NCBI GenBank assembly: GCA_964019425.1
Contig: OZ025818.1
Location: 558,001 to 622,000 of the forward strand
Length of the DNA stretch: 64,000 bases
Direction: 5' to 3'
Source: Flectonema sp. DT1601
Taxonomy: Eukaryota > Euglenozoa > Diplonemea > Diplonemida > Diplonemidae
Part shown: positions 32,954 to 42,640 of the stretch, piece after piece
Layout of the letters: each line of letters starts with the position of its first letter
Position numbering within the stretch: the first letter of the stretch is position 1
Made by a program: the position numbers and the translations under genes
Notes under the pieces: generated by a model
The model's database searches: none
Told to the model about the DNA's origin: nothing
What the model saw: only the letters and a program-made list of their open reading frames with translations

Positions 32954-35900
32954 TTATTATATCAAAGTAACAGTTGATTTGATTAAGAATCTGATTCACA
33001 CCTCAAGACATTGACAAACAAAACTCTCACCATAAGGCGGCATTGTTGTTGGTAACACCGGTCTGAATAATGCATCATTAGCCAATCGAGCAATAAACGT
33101 CGCGGGATTGAAAGGAAACTCTTCAGTGAATTTGTATGGCATTTCACCAGTCAGAAGTTGAACTGTCATGATGCCAACTCCTGTTTGTTGTTTTTATTAT
33201 AATTTATGATAACTACCTACTTGTGTTTAATAATAACATTAAAGTACACACCCCAAATGTCACTGGCTTTCCCAGCAGAGCCTGCGGCAGCTTCGGGTGC
33301 CATGAATTGAGGAGTTCCTTGAACGAGACCTTTTGCTGCTAATCGAAACAGTGTCTGTGATGCTCCAAAGTCTGAAAGTTTACACTGACCATCAGTTAAT
33401 AATAAAACATTATGAGGTTTAATATCACAATGAACGATATTCATATCATGAAGGAACTTTAATCCTCTTAATATGTCTTTAAGGTACCTAACTGTCGAAG
33501 AAACTGGAAGAGTACCGAACTGGTCTAACAATGCTGCAAGAGATCCACCACTCATGTATTCCATACATATGAATATATATCTACCTGAGATTACACTTCC
33601 TAGATATGATACGATGTTTTCATGTCTTAGTCCAGACAGTAGAGATACTTCTAATGCGACGTCTTCTATCTCATTGTTGTATCGTTTTGTGCTGGTGTTT
33701 GTTCGATTTCGAGTGGCTTTTTGTTGAGTTGGGATGTCTCCTATTTTAATTGTTTTCATTGCGAGCATTCCACCGTCTTCAGCGAGAGCCATCCAAACTT
33801 CACCGCAAGCACCTTTTCCGATGAGTCGATTACTTCTCCACCAAGAGTTACCAACTCTATCTCTTACTTCAATTGGAGGACCTGCACAGTCAGGGTTTTG
33901 TTGAGTATCGAATGCTGATTTAGTTGTCATCCATCGGTCGCGTTTAGAAGGTTCAGTTTTTGGGGGTTCTTCGACTGTTAGAAGAGATGTTCTCGAAGCG
34001 CTGCTATTCATTCCAAGACTTCTCGATGACGACGCGCTTGGCGTTCTATTCAAATCACCATCACCTCCGCTATAAGTCGAAGCCGCAGCATTCTTCGTAT
34101 GAACTCTACTCTGAGCAACCATTTTAGATATTTCATTCCTCGCTGCGTCAATATCTCTTCTTAACTTTACAGCAGTACTGAGTCCTAAAGTATTTCTGCT
34201 TACGCAACTTAAAGACTTTGTGTCAGTCTCTTGATCAACTCTCGCCTGTTTATTAACAATAAAAGGAGGAGGTACCTCTTGTAAATTATTAAGTGGAGGA
34301 AGATTTTCAAAATCAGACTCTAAATTATCCCATCCAATCTCACGTCTATAAAGTGGTTTTGGAAACAAAACAGAACCGGGTGACCTCCTCAACTCTTTAC
34401 GTAAATGTGACGCAACTTGCATAATTCTGTATGCTTGATACGTTTCTGGATTCGATTCCAAGTATGATGCGAACTTTTTAATACAACGATCAAAATGATG
34501 AGCTCTAAAATGACTAAACCCCTCAATGTATAACTCTGGTGAACTTTCTATTAAACTACCTCTAACACCTACCAATTCATAGACTAAGACGGTTGCTATT
34601 GAGCAGGATATTTCATCGAGGGAGTTCGTGTCATCGCTGGTTTCAGATTCATAGATGTCACCGTCGAATGAATGACTCATTCGTCGTTTGCGAAGTGTTT
34701 CACTGGGGACGTTGACAGAGTCGACTAGTCTTAGATCAAGTTGTGTTTGAACCCTGTCAAAGACACCTTCATTAACTGTTATTCTAGCTCCGATTTGAAT
34801 AGCAAGCCTCGCAAGAACTCCAGCAAGTGTGACTGGTTCTCCCGCTACCAATGCAGTCTTTTGATCAACTGTTCCTGACTGACCAACAAACGCACTCCCA
34901 GAAGCAATACCGCAAGACCAGTCAATCTTCTTTGTTAAATTTCCAAAGACACCCGGTATCTGCGCTGTTATATCCAAAGCAGCTTGACATGCCTGCAAAG
35001 AGTGTTGTGGTATACTCTTATGACAGTTCCAAGATACTAATATAGAACTCGGTCCTAGTGTTAACACGACTCCTTCAAAAGGTCGAATTACATTGAGAAC
35101 CAATCTAACGAATGCCGCTGACAAGTCAACGTGTTTATCAACGAAAACTGTATTACATTGTAGTAGTCTTGCTTGAAATAGTAATACGGTTGCTTTACGA
35201 GTTCTGACCATTACATTGCCATGGGTGACGGGTCTGAGTTGACGGAATGAAGCTAGAGAGACGGGAGCTCTGAATGATTGTTTTCGTTTTAATAAATCAA
35301 TTTCAATAGATTCATCTAGTTTGAGAGTATTTGCTTTTTCAGAACTTCGTTTTCGAGTTGAATTCGGAAGATCGACATCAGCTTCAGTTTTAACAATGAT
35401 TTCACAACAAACTGATTGTGATTCAGTTGGCATCACATTCTCAATTACTTTTGGGGAATCTCCTGTTGAACTGCTGACTTCATTAATCCCACCCTGACTG
35501 GCTGACTTCTTCCTAGTTAGGGACGATTCTAATAACAGCGCCTGAGGAACATAAGATTTAAATCTCTCAAGCTTCACAGCCAACGAATGAAGAGAACTCG
35601 CCATCTCACTGCATTCTGAGATGATATGACTTGATGATAGAGGAATACAATCTACGTTTAGAAAAGTTTTTTCTAAAGCTTCATGCATGTTGTATGAGAG
35701 ACTTTTAAGAATCTTAGTCATTTGGTGTATCAATATTAATACGAATAGTGAAACAAACATTCCGCATGTCAGAACTATTATCAAAACAGATTTTGAATTG
35801 TCTGCTGTCATCGCAGACATCTCTGAAGATATCGACATCAGCTCCTTTCCTGAATACGGATCGATCAGAACACTCGAACACTTTATATCCACCACTGATG

Positions 35901-36456
35901 ATATTTGATACCCCGATCCTGAACTTAATTCTACCGAAGCAAATACATTCTTATAGTGTAAATGTAGTTGTAATGTGTTGCTTTGAAAGTTATAGTACGG
36001 TGTTGAATAATTGTTTTCTAATAATATGGGAAAGTCTGGTAGGTATGGTTGACTACAATTATTCATGGAATCAACTTGGCATTTGATGACTGACACAGTT
36101 TTATTTGATGGAATTATTTTATGTTTTAAACCATTTTGCAGTAGGCATCCAGATGAGAATAGGAGTTCGTTGACGGAATTTTTGCGAAAAACTCGGATTT
36201 CGGTCATTCCTATCTCAACCGTATTGATAAGAGAACAAGTGTCTCCACCGTCTTCAACTCCATCAAGAATTCTTTCAGCAGTAGTCATTTTTGAATAAAC
36301 AGCTCGTTCTCCCCTTTTAACAACCGTCATACAAACTTCTTCATAATTTTTACTCTTCGTCAACTCCATCAACGGCAAACACATTCCAGCAACTTGAATC
36401 ACTATAACTATTCCCATATACACCCACAGCGGCAGACTAAAATCTGCAAAACTCAT
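32834..36456 (-). CDS. Receptor-like STE11/MAP3K-type kinase with cyclase-like domain
   Basis: Three exons: 36456-33252, 33180-33002 and 32899-32834. The introns are 71 and 102 bp with phases kept, giving 1149 aa. TM segments near residues 9-30 and 222-246 bracket an about 190-residue extracytoplasmic region with six or more cysteines. A cyclase-like domain (about 410-600, with GIASGSAFVGQSGT) lacks the metal aspartates. The kinase domain (877-1145) has the Gly loop IGKGACGEVW, K901, HCDIKPHN (D1011, K1013, N1016), D1029 of DFG, and APE. HRD reads HCD, a non-RD kinase. Subdomains IX-XI are completed only by splicing (DIWG then VGIMTVQLLTG; VRPEDRATADDML). Kinetoplastids are known, from memory, to encode STE11 kinases with cyclase domains. 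It would couple an external cue to a MAPK cascade. Confidence 0.88.
32900..32950. repeat. (GTT)n / (AAC)n microsatellite inside the last MAP3K intron
   Basis: About 16 GTT units on the plus strand. In the transcript sense they are (AAC)n running straight into the CAG of the 3' splice site, so this acceptor lacks the usual pyrimidine tract. Confidence 0.95.
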
Positions 36457-36904
36457 TTTGTTTTTTTTTTAAATTCCGACGGTTCTGTTGTACTTGAGCT
36501 GACTATCTACATATTCTTGTTCTTATTCTCATTGAGAGAGGGCTGAGAATGGGAGTTTTTCTGTTGAAATAAATAAATAAAAAAATACTACTCAACTTGT
36601 ACCTCACAAAAGAGAATTAAGATATGAAATGCTTCCTGTTGATGAAGAATTAAATTATTTTTTTGAAAATGAAAAAAACTCGCAGATACAACTTTTATCA
36701 TATACGCAAAAAAAGGGAGTAAAAAAATAGAAATATTTATCAAGATTTCAATAACATCAAAGAGAGGGTCAAGTAGCTTCAAAGGTGACATTATTTCACC
36801 TTCGATAAATGTGTGACGAGATAAAAAGGAGAGAGCAATCATTTAACGTTGACAATGTGTTATGAGACTAAGAGTTCGTCATAAGAGATGAACGTTAATT
36901 AAAA
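36457..36904. other. Spacer between MAP3K and the first sulfatase
   Basis: About 450 bases. Short AT-rich frames only; nothing recognised. Confidence 0.5.
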
Positions 36905-38482
36905 TTAATCAAGATGAGCAAAAGGACTCCAGAAATCCCCATTACGACTCGCACATTCACAGGCAGCAGGAGCAACTTTACCTCTCTTAGGAGAGAAGAC
37001 TTTAATAGAGCTCAGGTTAGCCAGCATGCTGTTGAAGATCTCCGGATGAGAAGCCGCAAGATTGTTATGCTCACCAGGATCTTCAATAATGTTGAAAAGA
37101 CAACCCGTTGTGGAACTGGTGCCGCATTCTTGTTTACAGTTCGACGGGTTCCATGATGATGTTTCATTCGGCCAAGTGAGACCACACCAACCAGACTGTG
37201 ACTGCGTGCCAATAATAATTTTGTACGCATTCTCAATCAATCCTCCGACAATTGTCTCATCGTTATGGTCACTGTCACCAATTGGAATTCGAGTACGTGG
37301 AGACGACTCATCATCACCAGACAAGTATGGCCACATGTTCAGTCCATCAATGTCTGGTAATCCTGCCTTAGCTGCTTTCTCATCTGTTGGAACAACTCCA
37401 GCAACGTGTGACAGAGTTGTGTACCAATCCCATCCACAGATGTATCCTTCCTTCTTAGTACCTCTAACCTTTTCTGGAAGGTATCCTCCAGAGACGAAAG
37501 CGTTGACTCGAATACCTCCTTCCCAGTTTGATACCTTGCCACCCTTGAGCGGGTAGTTATTTGCTCCCGCATCACCTGAGCCATAAATAGGACCACCATT
37601 GTCAGCATGAAGAACTAACAGGGTGTTGTTCCACATATTCTTCTGACGAAGGAGGCTGGTGACTTTCCCAACCGCCGTGTCGACAAAGTTAACCATCGCG
37701 TGATATATCTGACGAGTTGGGTCATCGATGAAAGCAAACTTATCCAAAAATGGTTGCGGAACCTCAAGTGGTGTGTGAACGATGTGAGGAGCCCAGAAAA
37801 TAAACATCGGAGGATCTTCTGGCTGCCAGTTATCTATCGAGCTAACAACACGATCAGCGAATAAAGTGTCTTCGTAGACACATCCTTCTTGTTGCTGTTG
37901 TGAGCACTTCGAGTTATTCATTCCATTTGCTGGCGCGTCGTTTGTGTAAAGATCGACCATCGGCCTTCCATCACAATTACCCTGCGAGTAAGTCCAGTAG
38001 TCGTTAGAGTGGTGGAAATAGAATAAAGAATTATCGTACCCTCGTCCCTTTGGAGTGTGTTGCGGAGTCGCCATACCAGCATCCCATTTCCCGTACATGT
38101 GAGTTTCGTATCCTCCTTTTTTGATTTGTTCAGCCATTCCAGTCATGTTTCGAGGGATGGCTGAGTACCCGCTGACAGGGTCTTCAGGGTTTAGGTATGT
38201 CGGTTGCAGGTTCAACACGTTAACATTGATTGGGTTCCTACCACTCTGAACAGCAGATCTCGTCGGGCTGCAGTACTTAAAAACGTAATGGCGATCCAGT
38301 TCAATTCCCTCCTGAAGCAAGTTATCGAATGTCGGAGTCTGGATCTCTTTGTAACCAGGCGGGCGGTGCCATCCAGCATCAGCCCATCCGTAGTCATCAA
38401 CGAGGATGTATAAGATGTGCGGCTTCTCTGCTACTGCCTGGCATCCGAGTGCCGATAGTAAGAGACTCAACACAGTGCGCAT
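36905..38482 (-). CDS. Secreted sulfatase, tandem copy 1
   Basis: 525 aa from MRTVLSLLL. Type I sulfatase of the arylsulfatase B/J/I-like group, hydrolysing sulfate esters, probably of polysaccharides taken as food. Signal peptide 1-18. Metal pair D29-D30; formylglycine precursor Cys71 in CSPTRS; GKWDAG at 131-136; HADNGG with D294 and N295; PLKGGK with K313-K316; EGGIRV. The usual His of GKWHLG is Asp here. Several NxS/T sites fit secretion. An upstream in-frame ATG is rejected: copy 3 diverges before MRTV, and a TTACAG acceptor sits 14 nt before this ATG. It differs from its sisters mainly at residues 93-96, 164-169 and 301-306. An AG-dinucleotide tract lies in the following spacer. Confidence 0.93.
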   Translation of the reverse strand: MRTVLSLLLSALGCQAVAEKPHILYILVDDYGWADAGWHRPPGYKEIQTPTFDNLLQEGIELDRHYVFKYCSPTRSAVQSGRNPINVNVLNLQPTYLNPEDPVSGYSAIPRNMTGMAEQIKKGGYETHMYGKWDAGMATPQHTPKGRGYDNSLFYFHHSNDYWTYSQGNCDGRPMVDLYTNDAPANGMNNSKCSQQQQEGCVYEDTLFADRVVSSIDNWQPEDPPMFIFWAPHIVHTPLEVPQPFLDKFAFIDDPTRQIYHAMVNFVDTAVGKVTSLLRQKNMWNNTLLVLHADNGGPIYGSGDAGANNYPLKGGKVSNWEGGIRVNAFVSGGYLPEKVRGTKKEGYICGWDWYTTLSHVAGVVPTDEKAAKAGLPDIDGLNMWPYLSGDDESSPRTRIPIGDSDHNDETIVGGLIENAYKIIIGTQSQSGWCGLTWPNETSSWNPSNCKQECGTSSTTGCLFNIIEDPGEHNNLAASHPEIFNSMLANLSSIKVFSPKRGKVAPAACECASRNGDFWSPFAHLD

Positions 38483-38960
38483 ATCAAGAAGGATAGCTGT
38501 AAGTTTGTTAATATAATTATTCAACAACGAGAAAAACAACAACCAAGTTCGGCTTTTAAATTGCGTACACAATAATTTGTAATTTCCCTGAAAGCAGAAT
38601 AATGAGATTATTTATGAACCCACCGCATAGTTTCCAAAAAACCTACTCGCTTTCGAATTGAAACAGAAAAAAACATTTTAATTAAAATTTCAAGGGATTC
38701 ATCAAATATCATAAATATGTAAACAGGAAGAGAGGGAGGAGGCCTGTCATTGCGTTGGCTTATCAGAAAGTTTTGTTCTTTAAAAAAGAATTTGGGGAAA
38801 GAAACAAACATTCGAAACAATCGTAAGAAGTTACAAAAACACTTCTATTGGAGAGAGAAAAGATATGGACACTGCAGACCAATATTAGGCCTTGAGGTCA
38901 ACAGTAATGAAAGGATCAAAAAGAAAAATAAGAAATGCACGTTTGAAATGATATTCTCGG

Positions 38961-39003
<43 letters not shown>

Positions 39004-39417
39004 AATTACTTTTGTAACAATGTTGGTGTGGGTTTTGTTTGCTGTAAGAAAAGACGCTTTTAGTAGTAACTTTGGTACCGATGGAAAGCATTTTAAAAAT
39101 ACTCAGAAAGGTCATTATTTAGACGCAGGCTCAACCAGAAGTATTCCATCTTAGTGAACAACATAAGCTCTGTATACGATCATGAACTTTGTGGTTCACG
39201 TGTATACAGTTTTATAAATTTTTTTATTTTTTCTGTTCCTTCGACTATAAACCCATCACTTCATGCATACAAAGTATAAATAAAAAAATAAATAAAAGTA
39301 TCCCTCCACACAGAAAACAGTACCATCCGTTTTAGAATGGCAACTCTTTTAATTGTATGAACAGGAAAACGTTAGCAATACGCAATCACGATCAGTGAAG
39401 ATGAACATTAATTAAAA
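38483..39417. repeat. Sulfatase spacer 1, duplicated with the gene
   Basis: This spacer aligns with 40996-41865 plus 42508-42640 (spacer 2), so the tandem unit is about 2.5 kb: gene plus upstream DNA. It carries an (AG)n microsatellite of about 18 units (38967-39002) that is about 8 units in spacer 2. The GATCATGAACTTTGTGGTTC and CACACAGAAAACAGTACCAT blocks are shared by both spacers. Confidence 0.85.
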
Positions 39418-40995
39418 TTAATCAAGATGAGCAAAAGGACCCCAGAAATCCCCATTACGACTCGCGCATTCACAGGCAGCAGGAGCAACTTTACCTCTCT
39501 TAGGAGAGAAGACTTTAATAGAGCTCAGGTTAGCCAGCATGCTGTTGAAGATCTCCGGATGAGAAGCCGCAAGATTGTTATGCTCACTAGGATCTTCAAT
39601 AATGTTGAAAAGACAACCCGTTGTGGAACTGGTGCCGCATTCTTGTTTACAGTTCGACGGGTTCCATGATGATGTTTCATTCGGCCAAGTGAGACCACAC
39701 CAACCAGACTGTGACTGCGTGCCAATAATAATTTTGTACGCATTCTCAATCAATCCTCCGACAATTGTCTCATCGTTATGGTCACTGTCACCAATTGGAA
39801 TTCGAGTACGCGGAGACGACTCATCATCACCAGACAAGTATGGCCACATGTTCAGTCCATCAATGTCTGGTAATCCTGCCTTAGCTGCTTTCTCATCAGT
39901 TGGAACAACTCCAGCAACGTGTGACAGAGTTGTGTACCAATCCCATCCACAGATGTATCCTTCCTTCTTAGTACCTCTAACCTTTTCTGGAAGGTATCCT
40001 CCAGAGACGAAAGCGTTGACTCGAATACCTCCTTCCCAGTTTGATACTTTGCCACCCTTGAGCGGGTGGTTATTTGCTCCCGAACTACCTGAGTTATAAA
40101 TAGGACCACCATTGTCAGCATGAAGAACTAACAGGGTGTTGTTCCACATATTCTTCTGACGAAGGAGGCTGGTGACTTTCCCAACCGCCGTGTCGACAAA
40201 GTTAACCATCGCGTGATATATCTGACGAGTTGGGTCATCGATGAAAGCAAACTTATCCAAAAATGGTTGCGGAACCTCAAGTGGTGTGTGAACGATGTGA
40301 GGAGCCCAGAAAATAAACATCGGAGGATCTTCTGGCTGCCAGTTATCTATCGAGCTAACAACACGATCAGCGAATAAAGTGTCTTCGTAGACACATCCTT
40401 CTTGTTGCTGCTGTGAGCACTTCGAGTTATTCATTCCATTTGCTGGCGCGTCGTTTGTGTAAAGATCGACCATCGGCCTTCCATCACAATCACCCTGCGA
40501 GTAATTCCAGTAGTCGTTAGAGTGGTGGAAATAAAATAAAGAATTATCGTACCCTCGTCCCTTTGGAGTGTGTTGCGGAGTCGCCATACCAGCATCCCAT
40601 TTCCCGTACATGTGAGTTTCGTATCCGCCTTTTTTGATTTGTTCTGCCATTCCAGTCATGTTTCGAGGGATGGCTGAGTACCCGCTGACAGGGTCTTCAG
40701 GGTTTAGGTATGTCGGTGCCAGGTTCAACACGTTAACATTGATTGGGTTCCTACCACTCTGAACAGCAGATCTCGTCGGGCTGCAGTACTTAAAAACATA
40801 ATGGCGATCCAGTTCAATGCCCTCCTGAAGCAAGTTATCGAATGTCGGAGTCTGGATCTCTTTGTAACCAGGCGGGCGGTGCCATCCAGCATCAGCCCAT
40901 CCGTAGTCATCAACGAGGATGTATAAGATGTGCGGCTTCTCTGCTACTGCCTGGCATCCGAGTGCCGATAGTAAGAGACTCAACACAGTGCGCAT
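39418..40995 (-). CDS. Secreted sulfatase, tandem copy 2
   Basis: 525 aa with the same residues as copy 1: Cys71 in CSPTRS, D29/D30, GKWDAG, HADNGG, LKGGK. Differences are few and clustered: LAPT instead of LQPT at 92-95, YWNYSQGDC in place of YWTYSQGNC, and YNSGSSGANNHP in place of YGSGDAGANNYP around 300-311, next to the catalytic D294/N295 loop. It also has EDPSEHN near the C-terminus. A TTACAG acceptor sits 14 nt before the ATG, as in copy 1. Activity needs formylglycine-generating enzyme acting in the ER. Confidence 0.93.
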   Translation of the reverse strand: MRTVLSLLLSALGCQAVAEKPHILYILVDDYGWADAGWHRPPGYKEIQTPTFDNLLQEGIELDRHYVFKYCSPTRSAVQSGRNPINVNVLNLAPTYLNPEDPVSGYSAIPRNMTGMAEQIKKGGYETHMYGKWDAGMATPQHTPKGRGYDNSLFYFHHSNDYWNYSQGDCDGRPMVDLYTNDAPANGMNNSKCSQQQQEGCVYEDTLFADRVVSSIDNWQPEDPPMFIFWAPHIVHTPLEVPQPFLDKFAFIDDPTRQIYHAMVNFVDTAVGKVTSLLRQKNMWNNTLLVLHADNGGPIYNSGSSGANNHPLKGGKVSNWEGGIRVNAFVSGGYLPEKVRGTKKEGYICGWDWYTTLSHVAGVVPTDEKAAKAGLPDIDGLNMWPYLSGDDESSPRTRIPIGDSDHNDETIVGGLIENAYKIIIGTQSQSGWCGLTWPNETSSWNPSNCKQECGTSSTTGCLFNIIEDPSEHNNLAASHPEIFNSMLANLSSIKVFSPKRGKVAPAACECASRNGDFWGPFAHLD

Positions 40996-41865
40996 ATCAA
41001 GAAGGATAGCTGTAAGTTTGTTAATATAATTATTAAACAACGAGAAAAACAACAACCAAGTTCGGCTTTTAAATTGCGTACACAATAATTTGTAATTCCC
41101 CTGAAAGCAGAATAATGAGATTATTTATGAACCCACCGCATAGTTTCCAAAAAACCTACTCGCTTTCGATTTTTATAATTGAAACAGAAAAAAATATTTT
41201 AATTAAAATTTCAAGGGATTCATCAAATATCATAAATATGTAAACAGGAAGAGAGGGAGGAGGCCTGTCATTGCGTTGGCTTATCAGCAAATTTTATTCT
41301 TTAAAAAAAATCTTGGGGGAAAAAACTAACAATCGTAAGAAGTTACAAGAACACTTTTATTGGAGAGAGAAAAGATATGGACACTGCAGACCAATATTAA
41401 GCGTTGAGGTCAACAGTAATAAAAGGAACAAAAGAAATAAGAAATTCACGTTTGAAAATGATATTCTCGGAAAAGTAGAGAGAGAGAGAGAGCAATTACT
41501 TTTGTAACAATGTTAAGTGTGGGTTTTTGTTTGCCGTAAGAAAAGACGCTTTTAGTAGTAACTTTGGTACCGATGGAAAGCATTTTAAAAATACTCAGAA
41601 AGGTCATTATTTAGACGCAGGCTTATTCAGAAGTATTCCTCTCATAGAGATAGAATAACAATAACACTAACAGGACTGAAGTCACATTGAGGTTACCTGA
41701 AAGGATCTGAGTCATCATAGTGAACGACGTAAATTCTGTATACGATCATGAACTTTGTGGTTCACGTGTATACAGTTTTATAATTTCTTTTTATTTTATC
41801 TTTTCCTTCGACTATCAACCCATCACTTCATGCATACAAATTAAAAGTATAAATATGTGTATTAA

Positions 41866-42020
41866 TTGGGGGGATGCTTAAGTTGACATAATTCAACTCG
41901 AAGCAGTTTAATTATCGTCGAGTGGGGATTCCGGCGCCGAGCGCGAAGCGCGAGGGGTCGGCATCACCACGAGAAGATAATTATGTGTTGAGTGAGACAT
42001 TATGTCAACTTACCGCCCAA
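41866..42020. mobile_element. Small inverted-repeat element (MITE-like) A
   Basis: Imperfect inverted repeats: the left end, TTGGGGGGATGCTTAAGTTGACATAAT, matches the reverse complement of the right end, TTGGGCGGTAAGTTGACATAAT. The match continues inward through AACTC and TAATTATC. The core is a GC-rich palindromic patch (GGCGCCGAGCGCGAAGCGCGAG). About 155 bp, no coding capacity. Absent from spacer 1. Confidence 0.7.
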
Positions 42021-42027
42021 TTTTATA

Positions 42028-42507
42028 TTTAATGCCATAAATGGACTGTGCACATTTCATCACGAGAACCGCTGCTGATTTCTTCCATTTCACTATTGCC
42101 CTCCCTACATAATTAAACTCTATGGCTCAATAATTTTACGTTTGAAAGAAGCGTGAAATTAGGGCTCATAATCCCACTGAGGTCATAATCACACTCCTAC
42201 TGATGCCCATTATCCACATCCATTAAATTATCCTCCCGGAAAACTTAAAATCACCCCCAACATAATTGCCATTATGTCAAAATCACCCGGATTATTAAAG
42301 GTCAATAACTACATCGCCACAGCCATTTTAAACCAAAAACAGAAAATCATAATTTTACTGCTGTTTTAGATTTGGCCTTAACTTCACACTTTTGTGATAA
42401 TTTCGATTTGCCAGCCATCGGCCTTGTGTGCGGAATGTAATTATCGGAAACTTTCTACTCCGCGAGTGATGAAATGTGCACAGAAATAATTCGTTTATGG
42501 CATTAAA
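42028..42507. mobile_element. Inverted-repeat element (MITE-like) B
   Basis: About 480 bp bounded by about 40-bp terminal inverted repeats. The left, TTTAATGCCATAAATGG, then TGTGCACATTTCATCAC, equals the reverse complement of the right, GTGATGAAATGTGCACA, then TTTATGGCATTAAA. The interior is GC-richer than its surroundings and non-coding. It abuts element A. Spacer 1 provides an empty-site allele, so A and B arrived after the sulfatase duplication or were lost from the other spacer. Confidence 0.78.
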
Positions 42508-42640
42508 CAAATAAAAGTATCCCTCCACACAGAAAACAGTACCATCCGTTTTAGAATGGCAACTCAACACGCAAATTGTATGAACAGGAAAACGTTAGCA
42601 ATACGCAATCACGATCAGTGAAGATGAACATTAATTAAAA

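Noticed and set aside
38483-38572. Upstream in-frame start for the sulfatases (MCTQFKSRTW)
   Set aside because: Copy 3 has unrelated sequence before MRTVLSLLL, a splice-acceptor-like CAG lies between, and the signal peptide begins at MRTV.
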